From assembly GCA_036736205.1 (NCBI GenBank), contig DAINMX010000152.1, forward strand, positions 1 to 15,339: a stretch of DNA of 15,339 bases, written 5' to 3'. The DNA is from XYA12-FULL-58-9 sp001798605. Lineage in GTDB: Bacteria > Myxococcota > XYA12-FULL-58-9. The notes beneath the pieces are model-generated. The model was not told where the DNA came from. It worked only from the letters and a program-made list of their open reading frames with translations, and made no database searches. Below are positions 1 through 6,830 of this stretch, one piece after another. Within the stretch, counting starts at the first letter, position 1. Every line of letters starts with the position of its first letter. The position numbers and the translations under genes were made by a program.

Positions 1-732
1 GTTGCCATGGGGTTTCTCGGGCTCGATGTGCACAGTTGCAAAGCGGTTCACCAACACTTGTTTTCGCAGAACGGCTTCCCCTTCGGTGCCTCGCTTGAGC
101 TCGACGATGTGGGTGCCCGGTTCCACCGCCAGTCGGTGTAGCGGCGCGTTGCCCACATTGCGGTCGTCAACGAAGACAACGCCTTCACCGAGGACATCCA
201 GGTAGCCATGGCCCATTGGCTTGTCGGCAGCGAAAAGGGCAGAAGACATCTGTTTGATGGCCTCGAGGAGAGCGTCCTCGTCCTCCACAACCTCCTCCGA
301 GAGGTGACGCAGAACCACCGCACGGTTGGTATCGACGAGCTTCATCGACAAGATGAAAACGGACCCGACCTTCCCGAGCGAGCCCAAGACCAACGCATCG
401 GCACCGAGGGCACCGCCAATCTCGGCCAGGCAGGAGACATTCGACTCGCACCCCAAGAGGTCCTTCTGTTTCTCGAATGCAAGCATGCTGTCGAGCTCAG
501 TCTGCGCAAAGACGGTGCTCGTCGGGACAGTCGCCCGGATTGACCGCACTGCTATCTCAGAAAGATCATTGGCCACCTCTGCTAGCGCGCCGCTCGCTTT
601 GAGGGAGAGAACGAAAACCCGGTCCCCAGCCGATGCCGAAATCGAAGACTCTGTGGCCGCACGAACAGGCATGGCAGAGCATGCAAAGACCAGAACGACG
701 ATCCATCGCGCAGTTGCAGAACCGAAGCGCAT
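1..732 (-). CDS. Secreted TolB-like/PEGA-domain protein, C-terminus beyond window
   Basis: Reading the minus strand from ATG at 732 gives 244 codons with no stop before base 1, so the C-terminus lies outside the window. AGAGGAG sits 7 bases upstream of the ATG. Residues 1-25 form a signal peptide (RW, then a hydrophobic VVLVF run, then VRA before the cut). Residues 36-165 resemble the TolB-like/CsgG-type fold common in deltaproteobacterial envelope proteins: a Phe-Ala-Gln strand (75-77), a Cys pair (C95, C101), and the GALGADALVLGSL strand-turn at about 107-119. Residues 177-238 match a PEGA domain: a strand around GYLDV, a glycine-rich turn, then PGTHIVELKR. PEGA domains are small surface or periplasmic beta modules, so an exported location is likely; the partner and substrate are unknown. 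It lies downstream of the hydrolase on the same strand (114-base gap). Family assignment rests on motif recognition only. Confidence 0.8.
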   Translation of the reverse strand, partial: MRFGSATARWIVVLVFACSAMPVRAATESSISASAGDRVFVLSLKASGALAEVANDLSEIAVRSIRATVPTSTVFAQTELDSMLAFEKQKDLLGCESNVSCLAEIGGALGADALVLGSLGKVGSVFILSMKLVDTNRAVVLRHLSEEVVEDEDALLEAIKQMSSALFAADKPMGHGYLDVLGEGVVFVDDRNVGNAPLHRLAVEPGTHIVELKRGTEGEAVLRKQVLVNRFATVHIEPEKPHGN

Positions 733-799
733 GTGTCTACTCCTCTAAGTTGGCTGCTGACAGTAGCAGACAAGACGGTGACGGCACCATCGGCGATTC

Positions 800-817
800 G
801 ATTGGCCCGATTGGCCC
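800..817. repeat. Perfect tandem duplication of a 9-mer (GATTGGCCC)
   Basis: GATTGGCCC occurs twice back to back (800-808, 809-817) in the 114-base gap between the hydrolase stop and the PEGA-protein start. It lies upstream of the PEGA gene, where a regulator site could be, but no function can be assigned from the sequence. Confidence 0.6.
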
Positions 818-846
818 ACCATCGAGCGAGTCACGCTTGAGGTAGG

Positions 847-1767
847 TTACTGTTTTGGCCCATTGCCATCGAGGAAATCGAGCACAACGCGGTTCACAAG
901 CTCCGGTTTGAGCCACGTCATGTCGTGGCCAACGCCGGGGATGACCGCTCGCGCAATGGCCGGTGCCACCCGCCGCAGGCGGTCGATTGCCTCCTGGGGC
1001 GAGTAGATCCTCTCGTTTTCGCCGACGATGAAGAGCGTCGGCGGCTGCAAATTCCTGAGGCTCTCATCATCAGCCACTGTGGGCGGCACCATCTTCACCA
1101 TGCGCCGTAGGCCGAAGCAGTTAAACGCCAAGGCGAGCTCCTCCGTCATTTCGTCGATGATCTGTCGGCCGGCTTCTCCAGTGGCCACGAGGTCGGGAAG
1201 ACTCCAGCGGTACGCCCTCCGGATGAAGTAGCGTCTGGGGAAAAGCAGAATCTGCATCATCGAAAAGAGCATTGCGGGTCGCAGCGGTAGGACCCAGGCG
1301 GCCGGCGCCAACAACACGAGCTTGGCCACCTGCGTCGGGTGACGCTGTGCGAAGTTGGCTGCAAGCCAGGCGCCGTGTGACAGACCCATGAGCCGGATGC
1401 CATCGAGTTGCAGAGCCGCAAACAGCTCGTCGAGCCAGTCGGTGAGATGCTCGACGGTCTTGATGGGGCGGGTGTTGGCGCTGCGTCCCACATCGAAGAT
1501 GCTGTCGAGCGCATAGGTGCGGTAGCTCGCGGACAGCCCTTCGATATTGGGGATCCACATCAACGAGTGTTGGCCTCCGCCGGGTAGTAGTACGAGCGGG
1601 GGCTCGTCGCACGGTCCGCTCACGCGCATGAAGGTTTGGCCGTAGGATGTCTCCACCGTCCTGCATTCACAAAGCACGGGCCAGCGCCGGGCACGTTGGT
1701 CATTGAGCGCCAGATAGCGCGCCTTGGCCGTTGCCGAGAGAAACGGATAGTGTTCTTCGATCTGCAT
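847..1767 (-). CDS. Alpha/beta-fold hydrolase
   Basis: A 306-residue protein of the alpha/beta hydrolase superfamily; the substrate cannot be inferred. The start at 1767 is preferred over the upstream in-frame start at 1821 because AGGAG lies 8 bases before it. Using that start, the oxyanion-loop strand is LVLLPGGGQHS (about 58-68). The nucleophile elbow is GLSHG with Ser130. The C-terminal acid strand is LFIVGENE (acid E250 or E252, where Asp is more usual) and the catalytic His is His281 in PGVGHD. The segment at about 155-225, rich in aromatics and Arg, is a cap-like insertion between the core strands. There is no signal peptide, so it is probably cytoplasmic. Esterase, lyase-type and lactonase roles are all possible. 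The fold call is secure; the function is open. Confidence 0.9.
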   Translation of the reverse strand: MQIEEHYPFLSATAKARYLALNDQRARRWPVLCECRTVETSYGQTFMRVSGPCDEPPLVLLPGGGQHSLMWIPNIEGLSASYRTYALDSIFDVGRSANTRPIKTVEHLTDWLDELFAALQLDGIRLMGLSHGAWLAANFAQRHPTQVAKLVLLAPAAWVLPLRPAMLFSMMQILLFPRRYFIRRAYRWSLPDLVATGEAGRQIIDEMTEELALAFNCFGLRRMVKMVPPTVADDESLRNLQPPTLFIVGENERIYSPQEAIDRLRRVAPAIARAVIPGVGHDMTWLKPELVNRVVLDFLDGNGPKQ

Positions 1768-2258
1768 GACAAGAGCTCCTGCGCCGTCGCACCCGCTCAC
1801 CGAAGCGAGTGGGGACGGCACTTTGATGCGGACGTAGGTCCGCAGTTTTTTGGAAAATGGAAGGTACGCGGACGGGAAGGCCAGGAGGCACGTGCCTGCC
1901 TCGCCTCATCAACGTTTTCAACAGAGGAAAGAGCAGTGTAGGACAGAGAGACGCCGCGTCGCAGTCCGTGGCGTGGCTGCGCGACGAAAGTCCGAGGGCA
2001 GATGTCGGGTCAACCGAACGTATGGCGGCCGAGCAAAGGCACGACGCTGTGGCGTCCTAAACGCAGGTGTCTTGGGCGGTCCCCCCTGTGCAACGGTCTG
2101 GCAGGCCGCGCTCCTGGCGTGTGCCACCGCCTGCGGTGACGTAACCGTCGCGAGCGCCAGGCAAGTGAAGATGACCTTCAGCCAGCGCTCCAAACTGTGG
2201 AGGGAGTGGACCATTTCTATTGCGCTGTACCATAGGAGCCTGGGACCGCGCGTCAACC
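1768..2258. other. Non-coding gap, no recognised gene
   Basis: About 490 bases lie between the hydrolase start and the PIN-toxin stop. They hold the plus-strand terminator at 1827-1851 and a short hairpin (GACGC-TGTG-GCGTC) near 2043-2056. Both strands carry open frames that look like GC-driven shadows. One minus-strand frame (ATG at 2214, stop at 1918, 98 residues) starts with a signal-peptide-like segment (ERWLK, hydrophobic run, AHA). It also has promoter-like hexamers ahead of it: TTGACG 2256-2251, a 16-base spacer, and TATGGT 2234-2229. The rest of that frame is Arg-rich and unlike any family I know, and it has no Shine-Dalgarno, so I do not call it a gene. Confidence 0.5.
1827..1851 (+). 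terminator. Intrinsic terminator on plus strand, orphan
   Basis: A perfect 7-bp stem (TGCGGAC / GTCCGCA) with a 4-base GTAG loop is followed by one G and then six T on the plus strand. This is a textbook Rho-independent terminator. The minus strand has no T-run after the stem, so it would work only for rightward transcription. No plus-strand gene is recognisable between 733 and 1826, so it may end an antisense or unannotated transcript. Confidence 0.7.
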
Positions 2259-2681
2259 TCAATCGCTCGATTCGAATGGGTTCACGACCGCAACTCCGGT
2301 TGAGGCAACGTCTTTCACGTTTCGCGTAACGAGGACGAGGCCATGGTGTTGGGCCGTTGCTGCAAGGAGGCCATCAACGGTGGAAATCGGGTCGGGAACA
2401 CCAAAACTCCCCCAGATGCGTGCGATGGACTCGGTGACGGGAAGCACCCTATCGGAGAAGTCATCGACGACGCCGCGAAGCCAAATTTCCAGTTTCTGTG
2501 CCGAAATCTTGTCTCGTCGGCGAATCCTCTCGACCCCACGACCCAACTCGCCAATAACCAGCACACTGAGATAGAGCCCGTCTTCATCAATAGCTTCATA
2601 CCACGCTCGCACCGATGGCACCGCACGTGGGCCCTTGCGCAGTTCCGAAACAACGTTGGTATCGAGCAGAAACTCAGTCAT
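2259..2681 (-). CDS. vapC: PIN-domain toxin, FitB/VapC type
   Basis: A 140-residue PIN-domain ribonuclease, the toxin of a type II toxin-antitoxin pair. The start at 2681 overlaps the end of the antitoxin gene (ATGACTGA, 8 bases), which favours it over the in-frame start at 2726 inside the antitoxin gene. The four acidic metal-binding positions expected of PIN nucleases are present: Asp7 in FLLDTN, Glu45 in VIGEL, Asp103 in TVDGLLAATA and Asp124 in NVKD. The length and the LLDTNVVSE opening fit the FitB branch of VapC-like toxins. Family knowledge predicts Mg-dependent endoribonuclease activity, with the antitoxin's C-terminus blocking the site. It should be co-transcribed and translationally coupled with 2674-2901. 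All key residues are intact, so it is probably functional. Its RNA target cannot be inferred. Confidence 0.92.
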   Translation of the reverse strand: MTEFLLDTNVVSELRKGPRAVPSVRAWYEAIDEDGLYLSVLVIGELGRGVERIRRRDKISAQKLEIWLRGVVDDFSDRVLPVTESIARIWGSFGVPDPISTVDGLLAATAQHHGLVLVTRNVKDVASTGVAVVNPFESSD

Positions 2682-2901
2682 GTCGATCGAGATCTCGTTC
2701 AAAGGAGAAATCCTCATCGGTTCCAACTTCAGGCATCGTCATGAGACGATCTTTCAAAGACCCCGCGGCCCGATGCCCGCTTAGAGCTGCACGAAGGATT
2801 TCCCGGTGTTCGGCCTCGGCCGAGGTCCCCTTCTGGGCCGCGCGGATTCTTAGCTCACGCACGAGCCGTTCATCGACATTTCTAACCAGCAGCTGAGCCA
2901 T
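2674..2901 (-). CDS. FitA-like ribbon-helix-helix antitoxin
   Basis: A 75-residue antitoxin just upstream of the PIN toxin and overlapping it by 8 bases. Residues 2-8 (AQLLVRN) form the DNA-contacting beta strand of a ribbon-helix-helix fold. Residues 10-24 and 27-40 (SAEAEHREILRAAL) are the two helices, as in FitA/plasmid-stability-type antitoxins. Residues 45-75 are acidic with aromatics (EDFSFERDLD) and are the likely toxin-neutralising tail. The start codon has no Shine-Dalgarno: only six bases separate it from the predicted -10 element, which suggests a leaderless message. It should repress its own promoter at the AT-rich palindromes of 2900-2927. Confidence 0.9.
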   Translation of the reverse strand: MAQLLVRNVDERLVRELRIRAAQKGTSAEAEHREILRAALSGHRAAGSLKDRLMTMPEVGTDEDFSFERDLDRHD

Positions 2902-2936
2902 GATAGCAAATATATCATTGATATCAACATTGTCAA
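2902..2936 (-). promoter_or_regulatory. Promoter and palindromic operator of fitAB-like operon
   Basis: On the minus strand, TTGACA (2936-2931), a 16-base spacer and TATATT (2914-2909) make a near-consensus sigma-70 promoter. Transcription would start at about 2902, essentially on the antitoxin ATG at 2901. The spacer holds a perfect 10-base palindrome TTGATATCAA (2918-2927). A second inverted repeat, ATGATA...TATCAT (2900-2905 / 2913-2918), spans the -10 and the start codon. Both are good candidate operators for the ribbon-helix-helix antitoxin. Confidence 0.75.
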
Positions 2937-2953
2937 GATCACCAGATCACCAG
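2936..2953. repeat. Tandem 8-mer AGATCACC x2
   Basis: AGATCACC is repeated back to back (2936-2943, 2944-2951) and followed by AG, just upstream of the -35 of the fitAB-like operon. It may extend the operator region or simply be a slippage duplication. The rest of the gap up to 3106 shows only weak hairpins (for example CAGGG-AGAG-CCCTG at 3084-3097) and no clear terminator. Confidence 0.5.
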
Positions 2954-3106
2954 TCGTGGCTATTCTCAGTGATAGCGACCTTTCTTGCTTTTTCAATCAC
3001 TGCACACAATCCTGATCACGGGCGGCGAGCCTACAAGCTTGGTATGCATGCCTCTGTAGGTAGCACCTAGCTTCGGGTGACACCAGGGAGAGCCCTGCGC
3101 TGTCCA

Positions 3107-3997
3107 TCACCGCTCGGTGGCCTCGATGCGACGGTTTTGTTGGCGGCCTCCCTCCGTCTCGTTGGACGCAATGGGCCGTGTGTCACCATAGCCTACCGTG
3201 GCGATGCGGCTGCGTTCGACACCTTTGGAGACCAGATAGTCTCGGCATGCCTCCGCTCGTTTCTCGGACAGCTTCTGGTTCTGGTCGGCGTTGCCGACGT
3301 TGTCCGTGTGACCAGAGATCTCGATGCGCGCTGACTTTTTGTGGGTCATGTACTCGACAACGCTGTCCAGCCTGGCGAACGAGTCCGGGGTGAGCCTCGC
3401 CTTGCCAGTCTCGAAATGAACGCCGTCCAAAACGAATCGCGGCTTGTTGATGCTCTCGATGTCAATAGTGTTGGTTTGTCGACGTGAGTAGCGAAGCGTT
3501 AGCTTGAGGTTGAAGTTGGGTTTGTTCTCCACAGCCACTTTGGCCGAAATTTCGCGGCGGCCAAGCGACAGGTAAACCACGTCATAGGTTTGGCCCACTG
3601 GAACCAACACCTCGGCGTAACCCTTTGCATCTGTTTCCTCTGTGAAATAGTTGGTGCCATCAGGCGACGTCAATGAGATGACGATGCCCTCGATTGGCCC
3701 CTTGTCCTTGTCGACGACAAACAAGCGCAGTGCCGCCTCGGTGGTCGTCGGCTTGATCTTCGAGGGGTTGACGCCATGTGCCTGCCCCGCAGTCGTCGAC
3801 TCGCGGATTTTGAAGACGTGGTTGTCTCCTCCCGAATCCGGAGTCTCACCCTTCGTCGTCGCAGCATCCTGGGCTTGGGCAGGGGCAGCAGGATCAACCT
3901 CCATTCGTCCTGCAGCCGGTGGGCCATCCGATGTCGTCATGGTCTGTGCGCATGCCACGAGAACCATTGCCGGAGTCAAACGAATGAGTAGAGTCAA
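3107..3997 (-). CDS. OmpA-family peptidoglycan-binding lipoprotein
   Basis: A 296-residue predicted outer-membrane lipoprotein. The TTG at 3997 is chosen as start because AGGAGG lies 7 bases upstream. It gives a short signal peptide ending in a lipobox, LVAC, with Cys16 followed by Ala-Gln, which is not an inner-membrane retention signal. Residues 17-85 are low complexity (Ala, Thr, Pro, Gly), a likely tether. Residues 88-150 look like a carboxypeptidase-regulatory-type beta sandwich (LTSPDG, TDAKGYAEVLVPVG). Residues 190-296 are an OmpA C-terminal domain: HFETGKARLTPDS, EISGHTDNVG, LSEKRAEACRDYL, VGYGDTRP, NRRIE. The Asp in GHTD and the Arg in SEKRA match the residues that bind diaminopimelate in the family. 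It should link the outer membrane to peptidoglycan. It is divergent from the TA operon at 4096, sharing a 98-base intergenic region. Confidence 0.9.
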   Translation of the reverse strand: MTLLIRLTPAMVLVACAQTMTTSDGPPAAGRMEVDPAAPAQAQDAATTKGETPDSGGDNHVFKIRESTTAGQAHGVNPSKIKPTTTEAALRLFVVDKDKGPIEGIVISLTSPDGTNYFTEETDAKGYAEVLVPVGQTYDVVYLSLGRREISAKVAVENKPNFNLKLTLRYSRRQTNTIDIESINKPRFVLDGVHFETGKARLTPDSFARLDSVVEYMTHKKSARIEISGHTDNVGNADQNQKLSEKRAEACRDYLVSKGVERSRIATVGYGDTRPIASNETEGGRQQNRRIEATER

Positions 3998-4004
3998 GGT
4001 AACC

Positions 4005-4010
4005 CCTCCT
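4005..4010 (-). promoter_or_regulatory. Shine-Dalgarno that selects the TTG start of the OmpA lipoprotein
   Basis: AGGAGG on the minus strand, 7 bases before TTG at 3997. The other candidate starts (TTG at 4054, ATG at 3967) have no such site, and only the 3997 start gives a compact signal peptide with a lipobox. Confidence 0.75.
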
Positions 4011-4059
4011 GTACGTGTTTTGACAAACCTTGCCCAAATGGGGATCCGAGGCAAGCAAA

Positions 4060-4095
4060 TTGCTACAAAATGCTACATGTGCTACAAAGATACCA
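4060..4095 (+). promoter_or_regulatory. Promoter with three TGCTACA direct repeats
   Basis: TGCTACA occurs at 4061-4067, 4071-4077 and 4080-4086, spaced 10 and 9 bases, about one helical turn. The last copy also forms an extended -10 (TG at 4080-4081, hexamer TACAAA 4083-4088), with a TTGCTA -35-like hexamer at 4060-4065 (17-base spacer). This places the transcription start at about 4095, immediately before the antitoxin ATG at 4096, with no room for a Shine-Dalgarno. The repeats on one helix face are a plausible operator for the Phd-type antitoxin. Confidence 0.6.
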
Positions 4096-4356
4096 ATGAC
4101 GCGAAAAATCACTCAACGGGAGCTTCGCAACAGTTCCGCTGCTGTTTTGCGGGACGTACAGGCGGGAAGAACAATCGTGGTGACGCGCAATGGTACACCC
4201 GTCGCGGAGTTGCGCCCAATCGCGCCACGCAGGTTCGTGCCGCGTTCCGTTTTTGCAAACGCCGCGATGAGGGGGCCAAGAATCGACCTGGTCAAATTCA
4301 GAGAGGACGTCGACCAAGTCACAGACGATTCGATCGAACCTCAGGGTGGCGAATGA
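4096..4356 (+). CDS. Phd/YefM-family antitoxin
   Basis: An 86-residue type II antitoxin. The ATG at 4096 is the natural family start: the protein opens MTRKITQRELRNSSAAVLRDV, the Phd pattern of a short strand, an Arg-Asn-Ser helix and a Val-rich helix. It continues with GRTIVVTRNGTPVAELRPI (about 25-42), the conserved beta hairpin that precedes the neutralising tail. The C-terminal half is charged and contains RIDLVKFREDVD, the likely toxin-binding helix. The stop overlaps the toxin start as ATGA (4353-4356), so the two are translationally coupled. In-frame codons upstream to 4030 carry no ribosome site and would read through the promoter repeats, so they are excluded. Confidence 0.92.
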   Translation: MTRKITQRELRNSSAAVLRDVQAGRTIVVTRNGTPVAELRPIAPRRFVPRSVFANAAMRGPRIDLVKFREDVDQVTDDSIEPQGGE

Positions 4357-4745
4357 CTGACGGTTTGTTGGACACGTCAGTCATTATCGACTTTGACATC
4401 ATACCTGTAGAAAATCTCCCGGACGAGTCTGCCATTTCGGCAATAACGTTGGCAGAGCTCGCCGCTGGACCGCACGCGACAGACGATCCAATCGAACGAG
4501 CTCGGCGTCAAGACAGACTTCTTTGGGCATCGAGGACCTGGGATCCATTGCCGTTCGACGAACACGCCGCCAGAGCGTACGGAAGAGTCTTCGCGTCTGT
4601 TCGGGCCGCGGGCAGAACGAGTCGCAGTCGCCTCGCAGATCTTCTCATTGCCGCCACGGCCATAGCCAACGGTCTTCCAATCTACACGAGAAATCCAAGC
4701 GACTTCGAACAACTCAAGAACATTGCCAAGGTGCGTGCGATTTGA
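4353..4745 (+). CDS. vapC: PIN-domain toxin, VapC type
   Basis: A 130-residue PIN ribonuclease paired with the Phd-type antitoxin. The start is fixed by the ATGA overlap. The open frame runs much further upstream (to 3651), but that part is antisense to the OmpA lipoprotein gene and is not coding. The PIN acids are present: Asp7 in GLLDTSVIID, Glu35 in TLAELAAG, Asp96 in RLADLLIAATA and Asp117 in NPSDFEQL. A GLPIYTRN strand (107-114) precedes the last acid, as in active VapC proteins. Phd-type antitoxins are often paired with VapC toxins, so the pairing is ordinary. It differs clearly in sequence from the PIN toxin at 2259-2681, so the two modules arose separately rather than by local duplication. 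Confidence 0.92.
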   Translation: MTDGLLDTSVIIDFDIIPVENLPDESAISAITLAELAAGPHATDDPIERARRQDRLLWASRTWDPLPFDEHAARAYGRVFASVRAAGRTSRSRLADLLIAATAIANGLPIYTRNPSDFEQLKNIAKVRAI

Positions 4746-4903
4746 CCAACCCACTCGTGCAAGTCCGACGAATTCGTGGGTGCCGTTTTCTCCGCCGCGA
4801 TGGTTTCGTTTGATCCTCCCACGTGGTATCGATCCCGACAAAGAACAGACGCAACGTCCAGGTAGCACGTGCCACAGAGGTGCGGCCGCCGTGGAGACAA
4901 ACT

Positions 4904-6811
4904 ATGCCCACACGCCATCTGGGGAAGACTCGAATATTCGTTCAATGTTGTGCAGCCACGCTTCTCGCGGGGCCGCTCCTTTCATGCAGCTCCAAGCCAA
5001 GCGGGAGTCGCCAAGACCCGCCCGTTGCCAAAGCTGGGCCTGACCAGCTCGTGGAAAAAGGCGACTCCGTGACCCTGGACGGCACCGCGAGCTCCGACTC
5101 GGACGGCGATGCACTCAGCTTTGATTGGATACAGGTATACGGTGAGCCGGTCTCCGTGAGCGACGCCGCAGCGGCGCAGCCAACATTCGTGGCCCCTGGT
5201 GTTGCGGGGGATTTGGTCTTCTCGTTGCTTGTCGGGGATGGAACGGACACTGCGCTGGACTCCATTGTCGTCACGGTTGTCAACCGGGCACCGGTGAGCA
5301 CGACGGGTGATGACCAACTCACCAAAGTGGATTTCGTCGTTACACTGTCGGGCTCGGGAAGCGATGACGACCCTGACGACATACTGACCTATGATTGGAC
5401 CCAAACCCACGGTCCCCCCGCAGCCCTGGACGACCCAAGCAGTGTGAGTCCGTCCTTTCTTGTGAGGGCGGCGGGGACGTACGAGTTTTCACTGGTCGTC
5501 AGTGACGAAGTCGACACATCCGCCCCGGCGACAGTTGCGGTTTTTGCTCACGACATCGACGGGGGAGAGGACCACACCCTTGCGTTGAAACCGGACGGCA
5601 CACTGTGGGCGTGGGGTCTGAATGTCGACGGGCAGCTAGGCGACGGGACGTCTGACTCACGGGATGTTCCCGCTCGAGTCTGCGACAAAGGACGCACCCA
5701 CTGCGCGGTCGACCCTCTCACCGACGTGACTGCTGTTGCTGCAGGTCGAAATCATTCCTTGGCCCTCAAGTCCGATGGCACCGTCTGGAGTTGGGGCGAC
5801 AACAACACCGGCCAGCTGGGCGATGGTACACAAAATCCCCGAAGCACGCCCGGACCCGTATGCGATATTGGCGAGACAGACTGTGCGGTGCACCCACTGC
5901 GGGATGTGATTGCGATCTCCGCCGGGTACCTCTTCTCCGTGGCGCTCAAGTCCGACGGCACCGTCTGGGCGTGGGGCGTCAATTATGACGGCGAACTCGG
6001 AAACGGTATTCCGGGCGGATGGATCACCACGCCGACACAGGTCTGCGCCGGTGGGGCGACGCCACCATGCAGTACGGCCAACGGCAACGGCCTCGCGGAT
6101 GTCCTTCTGGTTGCCGGCGGTGGTGGAGGACACACCTTGGCTCTCAAGACGGACGGCACCCTCTGGGGTTGGGGATACAACAAGAGCGGCCAAGTCGGTC
6201 GTGGCGCGTGGGGCGCTGACGTGGCTATCCCCGAACAGGTCTGCGACACAGGACAGACCGCACCGTGCTCGACCTTCATCTCCGACGTGTCCGCCATCGA
6301 CGCTTGGAGTGGCCATACCTTGGCGCTCAAATCGGATGGTTCCCTTTGGGCGTGGGGCGGAAACCAGCAGGGCGAGCTGGGTGCGGTGACTGCTGATACT
6401 TGCCAAAATGGAACATGCAGTGTGGCCCCGATCCCGGTCTGTTTGAGCGGGGACAGTCCCTGCACGACGCCATTCGGCGGTGTCGCGTCTTTCAACTCAG
6501 GACGACGTTTCTCTACGGCGCGACGGAGCGACGGCACCGTGTGGACCTGGGGAGACAATGCGGAAAGTCAGCTCGGCACTGGCAATACGGATCCCCACCC
6601 CTTCCCCGTACAGGTCTGTGCTGCCGAAGAGAGCTATCCATGCTCGACTTTCCTGTCTGATGCCGTGGCAGTGGCTACCGGGAGTTACCATGCTCTTGTG
6701 CTTCTTGGCGACGGCTCGCTGTGGGCGTGGGGAGACAACGACAATGGGCAGCTCGGGAGCGGAAACCTGGGCATCGACAGTCCGATACCGCTCCAAGTGA
6801 TAGGGTATTGA
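4904..6811 (+). CDS. Lipoprotein with two PKD-like domains and seven RCC1 repeats
   Basis: A 635-residue surface or periplasmic protein. ATG at 4904 has TGGAG 7 bases upstream and gives a signal peptide (RHLGKTR, hydrophobic AATLLAGPLL) ending in LLSC, with Cys28 the predicted lipidation site. The in-frame GTG at 4823 lacks a ribosome site and would bury the signal. Residues about 38-126 and 129-214 are two PKD/Ig-like beta sandwiches (AGPDQLVEKGDSVTLDG, SSDSDGD, then a diverged copy with SGSGSDDDPDD). Residues about 217-635 hold seven RCC1 repeats, each with a core like HTLALKSDGTVWAWG followed by GQLGDG, enough for a closed seven-bladed propeller. Six blades carry an insert with paired Cys (C260/C267, C320/C327, C381/C389, C447/C455, C500/C505 plus C513/C520, C572/C580), probably disulfides. 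The role is probably ligand or protein binding; no catalytic motif is seen. Confidence 0.92.
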   Translation: MPTRHLGKTRIFVQCCAATLLAGPLLSCSSKPSGSRQDPPVAKAGPDQLVEKGDSVTLDGTASSDSDGDALSFDWIQVYGEPVSVSDAAAAQPTFVAPGVAGDLVFSLLVGDGTDTALDSIVVTVVNRAPVSTTGDDQLTKVDFVVTLSGSGSDDDPDDILTYDWTQTHGPPAALDDPSSVSPSFLVRAAGTYEFSLVVSDEVDTSAPATVAVFAHDIDGGEDHTLALKPDGTLWAWGLNVDGQLGDGTSDSRDVPARVCDKGRTHCAVDPLTDVTAVAAGRNHSLALKSDGTVWSWGDNNTGQLGDGTQNPRSTPGPVCDIGETDCAVHPLRDVIAISAGYLFSVALKSDGTVWAWGVNYDGELGNGIPGGWITTPTQVCAGGATPPCSTANGNGLADVLLVAGGGGGHTLALKTDGTLWGWGYNKSGQVGRGAWGADVAIPEQVCDTGQTAPCSTFISDVSAIDAWSGHTLALKSDGSLWAWGGNQQGELGAVTADTCQNGTCSVAPIPVCLSGDSPCTTPFGGVASFNSGRRFSTARRSDGTVWTWGDNAESQLGTGNTDPHPFPVQVCAAEESYPCSTFLSDAVAVATGSYHALVLLGDGSLWAWGDNDNGQLGSGNLGIDSPIPLQVIGY

Positions 6812-6830
6812 CAGGGGGCTGAGGGGCCAG

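Noticed and set aside
326..748. 140-codon plus-strand ORF
   Set aside because: Antisense to the PEGA/TolB-like gene, which has a signal peptide, ribosome site and family motifs.
1921..2060. RNase P RNA-like string (GACGAAAGTCCGAGG) in the gap
   Set aside because: Only a short similarity to the conserved GAGGAAAGTCC element; the other conserved segments (ACAGAAA...AAACCG and the 3' partner) are missing and there is not enough room.
3651..4352. Upstream extension of the Phd-linked VapC frame to a 364-residue ORF
   Set aside because: It is antisense to the OmpA lipoprotein gene and passes through the antitoxin gene in another frame; the ATGA overlap fixes the true start at 4353.
5657..6406. 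249-codon minus-strand ORF inside the RCC1 gene
   Set aside because: A repetitive mirror of the RCC1 repeats in a GC-rich gene; no ribosome site or domain.
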